The position numbers were made by a program, and so were the translations under genes. The notes under the pieces are model-generated. The model had not been told where the DNA came from. It worked only from the letters and a program-made list of their open reading frames with translations, and did not search any database. Positions 1 to 13,042 of a stretch of 64,000 nucleotides of DNA are shown one piece after another. The stretch comes from Gadus chalcogrammus (lineage: Eukaryota > Chordata > Actinopteri > Gadiformes > Gadidae), in the NCBI RefSeq assembly GCF_026213295.1, contig NC_079432.1:10494876-10558875 (forward strand). The letters are read 5' to 3'. Positions within the stretch are counted from its first letter, which is position 1. Each line of letters begins with the position of its first letter.

Positions 1-58
1 GTATATTGCTCCCAAGAAAAGAGGACGAATCAGTTTCCCCCAAAAGATTCTCCAGTCT

Positions 59-211
<153 letters not shown>

Positions 212-1603
212 CATGTGTGTGCTGGAACAGTGGAGGAGGAGCCTGTATGGAGCCCAGGGGGTTCTAGTGAGAGCTGGACAGGTAAAGCTGTTTGATTAAT
301 GTCCTAATCCTCCCACGCTGGATATTTGAGATTAACTGAGTCGTGTCACAGTCCTTTGGAAACAAGATATGACTATGAATCCAAGCAACAGCACAGCTGT
401 GCTTGGATGAAACATTGTACGTTTCCACAATCATATTAAGGCACTACACATACATCTATTTGAATCAGTAATAAAAACAACACACTGAATACGAAAGTCT
501 TGGCAGGGATTACATAACATTGCACCAGTCGGATGTTTACGCGTGCTTTGGAGCCTATGGAATCAGTGCTTTCTGCCAGAGAATAAGACAGCAGTCCCAG
601 TCAGATCCAGAACAGGACCCAGCCTTTCCTCCCCTATCGTGTCGGGAAGTAAACAAGTGATGCCGATATCCATGGCGACGGACAGGAGGACCGGGGAAGC
701 AGTGGGCTGTATCGTCCCGGGGCCCGTCTGGAGGAGGGGGCAGACAGCTTGTAAAACCGTCACGGGGAGTGCTGTCTCTGGGATGAAAGCGGGGGGTCCG
801 GTGGAACGGCCGGGCTCATCCTCATGACCTGAAAAGGAAAGGTATTGTCTGTACCTTTTTCCAGCTAGTCGTCTAGGAGCGAGGTTTCCTAGAAGCCGCC
901 AGAGGAACGAGAGCGATAGTGGATCAGTGTTACTTCAAATTAAGATCTAACAGGCGTTTTCTGAACGATTCTCCAACTCCGCTCTTGGAATACTGCAGAT
1001 CCGGGTCTTTTTGTGTGATTTCATTGACAGACAAACAAGGCACAACAGCACTCATATGAGCCTGGTGTTTGATTAAATATTACTTTGTGAAGACGTTTTC
1101 CCTCTTGGGGTAAATGCATGTCCACCTTTATAAATGTATGCATCATCTTAAGTGGCTGTATGGCTATGTGGGTTAATGCATGTCCACTGCGCGACGTGTC
1201 GAGAGCTCAGCCACCAGCCCTGGGTTGATCCGCTCAGCGATACAGTGTGACACAGACTAACGGGCCGTGGGTCAAACAGCACGTTTCCAAAACAAGGACA
1301 AAGAGAGAACACTTTGGAATGACACAGATCCATGACGCTTGCGTCTCCTGAAACACCAAACGAGTTATAGAGAGTGTGATCAATTGTAGCAATAAACACC
1401 AGTCTGCCTCGCTAGATCAGCGAACCGCTCAAAACCCAAAAAGGATAAATGGCAGCCGAACAACAGACTCAGATACTGTTCTCTGCCAACATGACAATGG
1501 GGTTCAGCAAGGATTCTGCTGCGTGCTGATTGGCTGTGTGTTGAGATGCCAGCGGGCTTTGTTACATGTGCCTGGCCATAGCATGGAGATTGTGTGACCT
1601 TTG

Positions 1604-1729
<126 letters not shown>

Positions 1730-1896
1730 TATGCACACACTGACAGATTGTGTGAATTATACAACACGGCAACAGTTGGATGGTTATGCATATAGAATGT
1801 GGATATTCATCAGCAACCAAAAAAGAGACAATATTGTTTCAACATCTTTCATCTGCTAATCCCCCAGCCCATGCATCCCAAAGTGCACGCTGTCCT

Positions 1897-2075
1897 GCAT
1901 GTGTGTGTGTGTGTTTGTCTGTGCGCACGCAGGTGCATGTGCGAAAGAGATAGAGCCTGCAAGTCTGAATTTGTGCATGATAGAGTGTTTGTGTGGATGT
2001 GAAGTGCGAACATACACGTACAAAGACACACACACATCCACACACACCCACACACTAACACACCCACACACACAT
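1897..2075. repeat. Degenerate GT then CA dinucleotide tract
   Basis: A short GT array near 1900-1916, a spacer, then a degenerate CA array around 2027-2073. The long open frame running from here to about 2681 is low-complexity His/Thr/Cys sequence that continues into unrelated DNA, and it is not supported as a gene. Confidence 0.8.
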
Positions 2076-2447
2076 CTGAGCACAGAGGGGTGCAGAGCCA
2101 GCGCTGGTGTGTGTTTACGCTGCGCTCTGATCCATGGCTTTCATCAGCGGCCCTTTTCCATAACAAACCACCGAGAATTTTCCCCTTCTAATTCACGGGG
2201 GCCTTCGACAGCATCGCACCGCTTAAGGTTCCAGCTCTCCCAGACGTGCAACACGCACGGCCCAGTGCTCACGCTAGCCATCACCCAGGGGCCACCGGCA
2301 TTCGTTCCCAGGCGTTATTCGCCCCCGACTAGGTCCAAACGTATGCGCGTTGCCTGGGGGCCCACCGCGTCCTCGTTTGTGTCGCCTCTCGCGTCTAGCC
2401 GTGCTCCATCTCTCCCAGAAGCCGACCAATATGAAGTGGACTGTCTC

Positions 2448-2478
2448 ACACACACACACACACACACACACATACATA
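2448..2478. repeat. (CA)n microsatellite, short
   Basis: A CA array of about 25 bp ending in CATACATAC. Confidence 0.9.
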
Positions 2479-3484
2479 CTACCCCTACGACGATGACCAC
2501 TTCCTCCATAACCACCGTCCCTGAGGCAGACGGGAGCTGGAGCTCTCGAAGGCTCGACTCAATGTATATTCTTACAGAGAAGAGCCCGTTCCAAGGCACC
2601 ACCCCAGGCTTGATAACGTCAACCTCCCCACCCCCCATTCCCCCATACACCATACACAAGAAAAGGCAAGGAAGGAAATGATGAAAATGAGAACAAGTTC
2701 GCTGTTGGGCCCTATATTCTCTCTCTGCAGGCTGTTAAGTCATTCTGACACCAGAGCTAGCAGAAGTGATGCATCTGCTTGCCTCTCACACCCCGAATGT
2801 GTGAGGGTGGGATAAAAAAAACTATAAAAAAACACTGGCTGAGCATTAATAGTTGTTCATGGCGCTACACACACAACAGCAAACTGCAGCGGCTAATTGG
2901 TGATGATGAGACTGGTACACGAGATTTTAGGTTATTCTTGTTTGGCTTCTGTGAGAATTACAGTGGGTAAAAAAAGCATTTGAGAGTCATCCCCTTCTGT
3001 TATTCGTGTAGAGATCTCTTTGAATGAATCAGTTGTTCTCAGCAGACACCAAATTGGGAAGAAAAAGTCCCAGGAGTGGCGTATGTGTCAGCCTATTTTA
3101 AAGTATGACAATATCATTTGGAGAAACGAGCACACAACTAAACCAAAGGTTCTCAGTACAGGCTTCTACCGTTAGCATCCGGCCCGTACGCCAACCAAAA
3201 ATGTGTTATCTTCTCTAAAGCGCTAAACCTTTTATTCAAAGGGTTGTGCCACGGATGGGATTATTCAAAGAATATGTGGAATATATACAAAAATGACAAC
3301 TCCCTGGTGTGGCTGGGTTTGCTAGGAAGGGCTGAGAGGGAAGTTAATGAAACGAAGGCTGCATCCATCCAGTCTATGTCCTGTCTGTCTCTGTCTGCCA
3401 TATGGCCGGCCTCAGGCACTGGACGCACTCCCTCATCAAGGTGAGAAGGAGACGTGAGGCGCAGTCTCCTTCATTTCTTTGGCC

Positions 3485-3665
3485 ACACTCTCACAGACAC
3501 GGACACTTTCTCTCACACACACACACATGCACATAGACACATGCGCATACATACACAAACATAGACACTTACATGCAGGCATGTACACAGACACAAATGC
3601 ACGAACCCTCATACGCATGCAGACATGCACGCACACGCACACACACACACCCACACAAACACACG
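3485..3665. repeat. Degenerate CA-rich simple sequence
   Basis: Imperfect CA/CATA/CACG repeats over about 180 bp, a decayed or interrupted AC microsatellite. Confidence 0.85.
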
Positions 3666-4225
3666 AGTATCAAATGAAAAATGCATTAGAATCTGTGCTG
3701 TCAACTGTATATTTATGTTTATAGATTTCCTTTTTGCTAAGAGCATGGTTCTTAAGGATAAGACACCACAGAGACTTTCCACGTGCACTGTTAAATCTGT
3801 CACTTCCTGCAAATCCCCGAGAGAATCACTTTTATTCAAAATATCACTGTCTCACCCATCTTCCCCACTTACCGACTTGAAATGAGCCCTAAAAAAACTC
3901 AACAATCCGGGTTGTTTGAGCCGCGAGGAAATGGGTTCCAATCCTCTTGATAGAGGTGACAGCTGCACTGAGAGAGACAGCGGTCTAACCGTCACTGAAA
4001 TCTGATCGGTTGTTGTTTGCACTCTCAATAAAAGTGGATATTGTGTCATGTGTGATAAGCTTTGATAAGAAAGCTTGTTCAAATGTATCATTTGTTCGAT
4101 TTTAGATCTGTTTTACTGTTTTTCCTTTCAGTTTATGTTTTCTTCCTATCACAGAGGCAACGGTGAAAGCACATCCCATAGAGCAGCTATTGACCACAGC
4201 ATTGTGTATTTGAGATTAAAACTAT

Positions 4226-4294
4226 CCCCCCCACCACCACCACCACCACACCCACCCGCACCACATCCTCCACCACCTCCTCCACCACCACCAT
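4226..4294. repeat. (CCA)n trinucleotide tract
   Basis: C-rich CCA/CAC/CTC trinucleotide repeats. The run of prolines they encode in one frame is a composition artefact. Confidence 0.9.
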
Positions 4295-4579
4295 TGTTTC
4301 CACCCGCACGCCTCTCTCACTACGAGGTCTCCGTGTGTTTGTTCAGAGATAAATAAGCTCGCACCAACTGTAACACAATACAGTTAGTAGTACACTTAAC
4401 CGCAAAAAAAACAAAGAGAGGTGGACTGGAGGAGGAGAGCTGAGGCCAGATGGATCCAGTCTGAGGTTCAGATGACACCTAAGTGAGATCCATTACCTGC
4501 TTTAATTGCACCGGGGGGCCGCAGGTTGCTGTGCCAGGTGCCTGATAATGAGGCCCCTGGCACCACGTGACCTCCCCCC

Positions 4580-4910
4580 TCCCCCCCCCCCCCCCGACAT
4601 GTGATAGGTTGCCAACCCTGGCGTCCGGCCAATCAGAGCGTGGGGTGCAGCCCAAAAACCTTTGGAGGCCAACGCATACACAATACATACTGTAGGTACA
4701 CGTGTAAGTACACACGCGTACATACGGACACACACGCATACTGTACACACAGAGACAAACATATAGACACACACACACACATACCCTCTCACTCATTTCC
4801 ATTTGAAACTCAACCCTAGTGCATACATCGAGTGTATGCAAATGTGTTTTTCGTCTGTGTGTGCATGTGTGCGTGTGTGCGTGTGTGTTTGTGTGGGCAT
4901 TGTCATTTTT
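4580..4910. repeat. C-run followed by degenerate CA and GT tracts
   Basis: A run of about 16 C near 4580-4596, then CA-rich simple sequence (about 4690-4785) and GT-rich simple sequence (about 4855-4898). Confidence 0.8.
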
Positions 4911-4986
4911 GCGCGCGTGTGCAAGCATGTGTTATTCACGGGTGTATCTGCCAATCCACTGTCTAAGTCCTTCAGTGTGCTCCTGT

Positions 4987-5021
4987 TGGCTGCTGCTGCT
5001 GCTGCTGCTGCTTCTGCTGCA
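4987..5021. repeat. (CTG)n trinucleotide microsatellite
   Basis: About eleven GCT/CTG units with one TTC interruption. The GC-rich stretch that follows (about 5070-5170) is not coding by any criterion visible here. Confidence 0.9.
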
Positions 5022-5299
5022 TATGTGTCAGTTCAGGAAAACGAGCATCTGTTTCTCGAGCACAGCGTGCAAGCCGGGCCGGCGCGGGGCCGGGCCAGCA
5101 CGGGGGCCGGCGTGCAGCGAGTCCATCAGGGGGGAGTCAGGTGGCGGCCGGCCCGAGCCCGCGGCGCCTGCATGCGATTTGGCAGCGGAGGCGAAGGGAA
5201 CATAATCGCTCTGCATTAAACATAACGAGACGGATAGATAAAGAGGAGAGCGGGAGAGAGAGGGCCATGATATAGGAAAAAGGAGATAAGGCCGCAAAG

Positions 5300-5321
5300 G
5301 GAGAAGGGGGGGGGGGGGGGT
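5300..5321. repeat. Poly-G run
   Basis: A run of about 14 G in the middle of purine-rich DNA (about 5220-5330), able to form G-quadruplex structure. Confidence 0.85.
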
Positions 5322-5683
5322 GAGTGGAGGACAGGCGGCAAGATTGACAGCAGCTATTTTTAAAAAGAGAGCTCTGGGCTGAATAAAACATCCACCGGCT
5401 GTGGCTACGTGGGTGAATTCTTGACATCCCAGAATAACATGTCCGCCCATGCATTAGGCGCTCATCCACCCCAGGTCTGCAGTACGTTGTGGTTTCTAAC
5501 TTTATACACAGCATATACACATATCATGGGCTATCATGGTAGCCATTTTAAATTGAGAAGAAGAAAGCACAACATAACCAATCGTGTGCCCCAGGCAACA
5601 AAAACACAACATGCATCGATTCACTTGGATTCCTAGAATGAATGTGGACGTGTGAGTAGGTTTGATGCAATACAATGGGGAAT

Positions 5684-5715
5684 AGCAGTTGTTGTTGTTG
5701 TTGTTTGTTGTTGTC
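5684..5715. repeat. (GTT)n microsatellite
   Basis: GTT units with one TTTG interruption. Confidence 0.9.
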
Positions 5716-5833
5716 CTCACCGTGGCATTATCTCCTCATGCGTGTCAAACTACACACCACTTGGCTGGAGCGTATCCTCTTTGTACTGGGCTCATCAGGC
5801 ACGCTTCTGTCCACTCCACTGGTCTTGTACAAC

Positions 5834-5866
5834 GGTGTGTGTGTGTGTGTGTGGGGGGGGGGGGGG
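5834..5866. repeat. (GT)n followed by a poly-G run
   Basis: A GT array of about 18 bp directly followed by about 14 G. Confidence 0.9.
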
Positions 5867-6049
5867 TCAGTTCATTAGCTATTCGTATGTATGACCAGCA
5901 AGCTACCATTCAAACTAATTGATTATTGATCGTTGAGGACAGGTGTATTGTCCTTGTTGTGATTCCGTCAGTAGGTGTTCCGTGAGGCTTAAACCAATAT
6001 GTAAAGTGTGATGTGTGAATTGAATAGGTTACTAGACATACAGACAGAG

Positions 6050-6125
6050 AAACTGATAGACAGACAGAGACAGACAGATCTACAGACAGACAGAATGAAA
6101 GAGAGACAGACAGACAGACAAACAG

Positions 6126-6190
<65 letters not shown>
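6050..6190. repeat. (CAGA)n followed by (TA)n microsatellite
   Basis: Degenerate CAGA tetranucleotides (6050-6125) run directly into a TA array of about 48 bp (about 6133-6181). The TA part could extrude as a cruciform. Confidence 0.92.
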
Positions 6191-6191
<1 letters not shown>

Positions 6192-6884
6192 TTACATATA
6201 GGCTGGATGAAAGCATCTGACTGAATCTGCAATTTGAATAAGTGCTTTTGAATGTCGAATTGACCTTGTGATTAACATCCTGTTAAGTCCCATGTCTAGG
6301 TTCCGCCTTAACTCTACACTTTGGTGAACACGACACAACCTGCAAGAGCAGGATTTCTCCATCACGTTACATGACCTGCTAAAAGAAACCCTGTGCTCCT
6401 ACATTAGAAATGACTACAAAGGAAAACACTTCCTTTCACATTAAATTAAGGATTAAGCCAGTGTCTCTTGTTCAAGGTTAGTGTTTCCTCCAGAATGCAG
6501 AGAACATGTTTCTATTTTATTGGTTGCCGGCTTGGAGATTTGCGATCAAATCTCCAGCCTAATACATTAGAGGAGTGAATGCCCGGTGATGTTACATAAT
6601 CTTCATGACTGGATGCCCTGGCAGCTGCATTCCATGGTTAACAGCAGCCACGTCCACACCACCACATGCACTAGGCTGGCCTGCTGTAACAGCCCCATAC
6701 ACTCAGGGCGTTTGCGGAGCATTCAAGACGTTGATTCGTTTTTTTTTTATGTGCATCTGATTCAACAATAGCCTTGAGGATAGCCACAAAATCCTAATGT
6801 TGTTTCTTACGTAACCTTTGCTTCTGCTCTGTTGACGTTTTCTGTGATCATCTGTCTGCTCATTCGGCACCTATCACGCTCCTA

Positions 6885-7064
6885 ACCCTCCCTAGAAGGA
6901 GAGATCCCTCTTCTGCGTTTCTTCCCTTTGTATTTGGGGAGTTCTTCCTTGCCCTTCAGAGAGCTTAGGATTAGGGGCTGTTGTACAATATGGGCCCGTG
7001 AAGCCCTTTGAGACTGTAGCCGCCGTACAAAGGCCTGCTATACAAATACATTGACTTGACTCAT
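6885..7064 (+). mobile_element. Truncated fish retroelement 3' tail
   Basis: The sequence carries features of a very common teleost LINE/SINE 3' end: a CCTAGAAGG-type segment, TTTGGGGAGTTCTTCCTTG, then GTGAAGCCCTTTGAGACTG, then CTATACAAATACATTGACTTGACT. The short terminal ACTTG repeats are typical of the end of these elements. No reverse transcriptase coding sequence is attached, so it is a 5'-truncated, dead insertion. Family assignment (L2-like or a SINE with an L2-like tail) is from recall and needs a repeat-library search. Confidence 0.65.
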
Positions 7065-8041
7065 GTTTTATTTCAACGCCGACTTCAACCTCTCAGTCTC
7101 CTTGGCGTCCTGCTCTATCCTCCCCTCCTTCCCTTGACTTACACCCTTCTTTAATCGCTCTCTCACCTCCTTCAACTTTGAAACGCTCGCCCAATGAGCG
7201 ATCGGATTTAAGCCATAAATCAGGAGATTTATCTAATTATCCTCCCCGGGAAACTCATAGCCTTTCTGGAATGCCGCACACGTGCAACGCTGACTTCATG
7301 GAAAACGACTTCCTGCCAAGGTTTCCTCGCATATCCCCTAAAAAGGAACCTCGCCGGGGCCCGTGGGTTTAGAAATAGACCCGCTTAGACACGGCTGCTT
7401 TCCTCCTGTTTATTTGTTTACAGTTGTCTTGATTCTCCTCTGCCCTGCACCGCAGTGATACCGGGACCTCAGCCGGCCGGGCCGCGGCTGAAGGCCACGC
7501 ATCAGAGGCCCGTCCCGCCAGTGTGGGCGGAGAGGCGGAAAGCATAGCGTGCGGGGACATAGCCTGCGACACATATACATCAGAGTAGTGTATACAGTGT
7601 GTTCCTGTGAACGTGTGTGCGTGTGTGTGTCCTCTGGTCCGAGACCTGGTGGCGGATTGTTTGTGATAGGGCCGGTGATGTCACCGGCTCTCATCTGTGC
7701 GCTGGATTGGTTAGCGCAGGCTCCCAGGCCCTATTTAGGGAGCGCACGGCCAGGCTAACCGAGTTAACGTCAACCTCGGGAAAAAAAACTTTTGCTTGTT
7801 GGTTTTTTTGTTGGTGCCAATGAGCTGTCTCCTCTGGCATCGGTTTGCCGGTGATAAATGAGTTCCTTATCGTTTGCTCTCGCTCTCCCTCATAGGCTCA
7901 TTTCTCACTCTCTTACTGCGTCTTTATCTTTCCCTCTCTTGCTCTGTCTCATGCTCTCTGGCTCTCTCACGTTGTCTCTCCTTTTCTCTCCTGATTTATC
8001 CTCCTCTCTTAGTCTCATTCTGTCTCGTGCTCTCTCGCTAA

Positions 8042-8043
<2 letters not shown>

Positions 8044-8098
<55 letters not shown>

Positions 8099-8099
8099 C
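8044..8099. repeat. (CT)n microsatellite within a CT-rich tract
   Basis: A perfect CT array of about 50 bp inside a longer pyrimidine-rich region (about 7870-8225) built of TCTC and CTCT units. Leu/Ser-rich open frames here are artefacts. Confidence 0.95.
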
Positions 8100-8987
8100 C
8101 TGGCTCTGTCTCATGCAATCTCGCTCTTTCACTCTCACGTTGTCTCTCTTTCGTCCTCTTGATTCCTCCTCCCCTCCGTTCTCTCTCATGCCCTCTCGCT
8201 CTCGTTCTCTCTCATGCTCTCTCAGTCCGGTGGTAGTCATGGTTCACTGGCTGACCGTAGCATTCACATGTTTGACCACAGACGTCATCAAGCTAGCAGC
8301 GGGGGCAGAGCGAAGGACATTCCCACTTCTTTGGAACGCCAGCCATGGTTTACCCACATACACAACACGATGAGCATAGAACCCATATCCCGGAAAATAC
8401 GATCACAAGAAACCTTCAAATTCAAAGTCTTTGAAAAAAGGTTTTATCTGGCTGACGGAGGGGCGGAGCATTTTAAGCTTGTGCGGTTCAAGAGCTGGAA
8501 TTTCACAATATAAATATTATCCAATTGGCAGTGGGTAAAATACGTCACAGGATTCAAATCGTTTCTCTCTTTTTTTGGGGGGGAGATGACAATTGAGTTT
8601 TAAAATGACATTATAAAAACATTATCCCTGCCAAAATTGAGTGAGCTCTTACCAAGAACTCATTATTTTCACTGTTTATCGACCAGGCTCTGTGCCACGA
8701 TTCGACTCTGGTTTTGCAATTAAGCTGCAACAATCTCAATGATTAAGCACACCAACACAGATATATTCGTGCCACTGTAAGTGCTGCAAAAAGAAAAACA
8801 CTGACACAAGAGAAAAGTAATTTTCGGAAAAATAATCCATATGTTTTACACTAGTTTGTGGTGAATCAGGTTGCAGTTGACTGACGGTGGATCAATGTGG
8901 GGGACTATTGGTATGCGTCCTGCAGCGCCCGGCATTGCATCAACCTGGGCCTATTGATTGAGGAGGCTCTGATGCGTGAATGATGGC

Positions 8988-9024
8988 ATGTGTGTGTGTG
9001 TGTGTGTGTTGGGTTGGGGGGGGG
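8988..9024. repeat. (TG)n microsatellite with G-run
   Basis: A TG array of about 22 bp followed by GTTGGGTTGGGGGGGGG. G-rich blocks recur at 9127-9144 and 9609-9620. Confidence 0.88.
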
Positions 9025-10776
9025 GCTGCCAGCCTGGCTCATTGGCATGGCCAGTATGCTGTTTCTTTCTGTGGTTCCTGCGGGGCAGCAGGTGCTGACC
9101 ACCCCCTCCTCCCATTGGTGTTGGTTGGGTGGGGGAAGGGGGGGTTGCTTCTTGGGAGTTCTGACGTCCAAGTTTTGCCCTTCGATATCAGTGGGTTAAA
9201 TTATTAGTTTTTTTGTACACTGCAAACTCAAGGCCGGTTCACCCCAAATAACGATCAATAACACAATTGCACTTCCATTGTAACTTGAGATAAAGTGTGC
9301 GACGATGGTGTTACTAATCCAGAACAATATGTACAGATATCTCTTCATCTAGATGTGCTTCTTCCCACCAAATGGCTTTTTTCCTATCAATCAATAACTC
9401 ATGGCAAATGAATGAACCCACACCACAGAGAGTGTATGAAAGTGTTTGTTTTAGTCGTCATCATTGACTGGAACTGGTGTTTCCACTGATGGGTTCCTGT
9501 GTCGATGGGATCCAGGAGTCAGGAGCCAGGACTGAGGGGGCCGTGAGGGTCTGTAGTGCGGGCGGTGTGAGGAGCAGCTGTCTGCGGGGCCTGGCCGCGG
9601 GGCCCGGGGCTGGGGGGGCTAATGGAGAGGAGGCATGGGGAGGCCCCGGGCCCTGTTTGACCGCCTGAGTAAACAGCGGCGGGGTCGTGTGGAGGTTGAG
9701 GTGTCTATGACTCACCCACTGACAGAGGAGCCCCCTGAGCGCCGCGCCTTCGGAACGGGGGGCCGACGACGGAACATCCCCTCAGCGTGGGAATCGCTAC
9801 GGCCGTCCCTATGACCCGCTTTTTTCTTTTTTTGATTCATGGAACAGCAGTCATGATAACTTGAGGTTGTTTTTGTCGCGGCGCACAGCTGTGACATGGA
9901 GAAAGAAAAAGCAGATGGAAAGCGTAGCGCTGAGAGATACGAGAGCCTGATGCTCGCATGTGCAGCAGTTCTCAGAATGGAGTGCTATTTATTAGTTGCG
10001 CTGCCACTGAATATTCCCACTTTTTTGGTCTCTGCTATTCCAGAGATGCGTAAAAGCTCCCCCGACGGTGACGTCCAATTAAAGGCCAAACCGGGGCCAA
10101 CCTGTTAGCTGAAAGCTACGCTAACCTTACATGGTGGAATATGCTAATTTGCTATCAGACCTTTTTGGCACGTCCTTCACGCACTGCTTACACAGATGGG
10201 ACGATATGTTTATAGACCGCCACGGCTTTTATACACTGTTGGCAATGCCCTCTCAACAGAGACGGAGACCTGGCTCATTTAAAACAGTGTTTGTATATGT
10301 GTATGTGACCAGCGCTGGAAACTAACACAGTGTAGTTAGCGGGATTGCTCCTGCCAAATCTGTCCGCAAACATTGCTCATTTCTATTTGTTTTCTGAAGA
10401 GGCATGCGCCCCTTTGGAAACCCCGTAACAAATTAATGCTGTTTATTTATTTAGTGTGTTAATTATTTATTCATCCGGTTGGGTAATGAGAGAGAGCCCT
10501 TGGCCATACGAACTAAAGAGAAGCTTGATAATTAACGTTTAAAATTGGAATGCTACTTTTTTTTAATGAACATGGACAAAACAGAACTGGGCATGGTTAT
10601 GATTGTCTTTCAAATAATTTTAAGTGGTACAATTGTATTGTGGAATCAAAGTATCACCGTGTTCAATTTCACCATCGAAGCTATGCCATTACTTCAGCTG
10701 TCTTTTAGAGGTGCTGCAGGGCTTTTACTTTGAAAGACGTTGTAGCTTCTGTCCAGCTGATTTACATTTCTTTACA

Positions 10777-10897
10777 ACATGTGGTGTTTTATAAGATTTG
10801 TATGCACACGTCATGTTGCATAACATATGCTTGCAATGGGTCATGTTTTATAACATTTATATCCAACACGTCATGTTGTATAACATTTATGCCGCAA
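10777..10897. repeat. 30-bp tandem repeat, 3-4 copies
   Basis: The words GTCATGTT and ATAACAT recur with an exact 30-bp spacing (GTCATGTT at 10810, 10840 and 10870), with a more degenerate copy just upstream. It is a small AT-rich minisatellite within the presumed kcnk3 intron. Confidence 0.85.
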
Positions 10898-11716
10898 CCC
10901 CACTATGTCTTTGTGTGGGTCTGGGAATGTCGCTAGCAAATTCAACCATCCCTCTCTCTCTCTCTCTTTCTGTTTTACTCTGTATTTTGAGTAAGACCAT
11001 GGATTTAAAGGCCGGCAAAACCCGCGACAATGCTAAGACACTCAGGCCCGTTTTTCACAAATGACTGCTAAATTAGCATTTGATAGATTCACCGCCAATT
11101 GCAGAATCCTGCCCCATCATGCCAGGTGATGTGCTCTCTGGAGTTGATAAACGTGTTCTGCCCCCACCGTCTGTTTAGCCCAGAACAAATTGTGCCTGGT
11201 AATCAATGACAATGTAATAGTGTGACTGAGAGCCACAGCCCTAACAGGGACATTATGCTAGCCTTTGATGTACTTTCAAAGCCCTGTTTCTATCTCTGCC
11301 TGATTAATCAGCATAATGAAGACGGTGGGACGCATCAGGAGCTACTTTGGAGACAGACATCACAGGGAGGGGGGAGGGGCAGTCCGATTCGCCCACCTTT
11401 CGTACACACTCATCTTCAGACAGTGACCAGCACCCAGGGGAACAGACACAGCCCCAGCACCAATATTTCATCATCATTTGTATCGTGCGACGAGAATACA
11501 TAGTGGATTTAATTTGGACCACATTGGATTCAGTTGGGGGGAGGGGGGCGGGGCGTTTAATACGACGCAGGGCTGAATAAACTCAAGCTCCTGACAGGTG
11601 AAATTAACATGAGGAGGCGATTAAAACCCTGTGAAATTATTCATGCTGCGCAATTATTGTGTAACAAGTCGTTACGTGGCCTGGGGTCAGCTCTGTGAAA
11701 TAGGCCGCCTGCAGTA

Positions 11717-11718
11717 TG

Positions 11719-11758
<40 letters not shown>

Positions 11759-11792
11759 AGTGTGTGCGTGTGTGCGTGCGTGTGAGTGTGTT
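11717..11792. repeat. (TG)n microsatellite, interrupted
   Basis: A TG array with TTTG, GAG and GCG interruptions. Confidence 0.93.
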
Positions 11793-11968
11793 TTTCCTCC
11801 AATGAAACTATATCAACAGCACTTATCTGCTTTTCATGGAGATAAGGAAAGGTTTTCTCATTTTTTTTAGGATGATATCTGGACCGATCTGTGGCTCCAG
11901 GCATTGGCTGGAATCATATTGTTGTGAATTGTGATTCGATAATGAGAGGTTGTGGTGTTGCTGGGGCT

Positions 11969-12000
11969 GGGGGGGGGGGGGGGGGGGGGGGGGGCCGGGG
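11969..12000. repeat. Poly-G run of 26 bp
   Basis: An uninterrupted run of 26 G (11969-11994) followed by CC and more G. It has strong G-quadruplex potential, and the length is liable to sequencing and assembly error. Confidence 0.93.
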
Positions 12001-12442
12001 GTGAAGGAGAGGGTGCACCTGTGTTCTGTTGACCTTTATTACAGTCAATCCTCATTAGCTTATGGCTAATGGCTCTTTTAGAAAAAGGCTTTTAACGCTT
12101 ATCAGAGGATATACACATATTTTCTTTCCCATGATAATTGCGGAATGAAGTTAGGACACAATTAGCCTTGGTTTGCGGTTTCTTTCTTTTGGACATATTT
12201 ATCATCAGCCCTGAAAATAAATCTATCAAAAAAGGTTTGACCGAGGTTGACTGCACTGTAGAGATTGTTGAGTAGTCAAAGTATTGTTTTTACACATTCT
12301 TTAAATCAGTGTACGAATACGTTTCTCGAAAAAATGAGAAATTGTTGTTCTTACGGTTCTCCTGTAAGAAGCAAGCTATAGCTCTCAACAGCGGGGATAA
12401 AACAACAACAACGCTGGTGGCGTTCCCCATGTGCTAGACGCA

Positions 12443-12500
12443 CATACACACAGAAACACACACACGTACACACACACATGCACAAACACACGCACGCAGC
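12443..12500. repeat. Degenerate CA tract
   Basis: CA repeats with GTA, TG and CG interruptions. Confidence 0.85.
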
Positions 12501-13009
12501 CACACGACGCCCTTTCACACGACGTCTCCTTCAATGCCAGGATCACGTGACCAGCACTAACGGCAGTGCTAAACGTGGAAGTAGCAGCGCTCGCCCACGA
12601 CATTGCTGACACCGGCGCCTTCAGCCCCATGCGTACTGTCGCTGACGGCTCCGCGGTCATGCCGGTCCCTGACCGTGTCGTGACAGGGGCTGGTTTCTAA
12701 GGCCGCCTGCGTCTCTCATGTTTACCTGGATCCACTGGCAGCTTGAGACAAAAGGACCCAAAATGCGAATGTCAATATTTATCCAACACATCACGAGATG
12801 GATGCAGCTGATACAGCCACTGTGGCCCCGACTGACGTAATCTCAAAGCTATTACCCAAACCTATTATCTTTATCATGGGCTGTTGTCTTTCTAGTCATC
12901 GTATGTGGTAGGCTCCGGGAAACGATGCAGATTGTTAATTCTACTGGAAAATACAACATTTAAAATGGTAATGATGGCTTTGAAAAGGATTTTCCCTCTT
13001 ACGATCAAG

Positions 13010-13042
13010 TACCCCCCCCCCCCCATACACACACGCACACAT
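13010..13042. repeat. Poly-C run with short CA tract
   Basis: About 14 C (13011-13024) followed by ATACACACACG. Confidence 0.9.

Noticed and set aside
1899..2681. 260-codon + strand frame
   Set aside because: It starts in GT repeats and continues through CA repeats and unrelated sequence, with no family resemblance.
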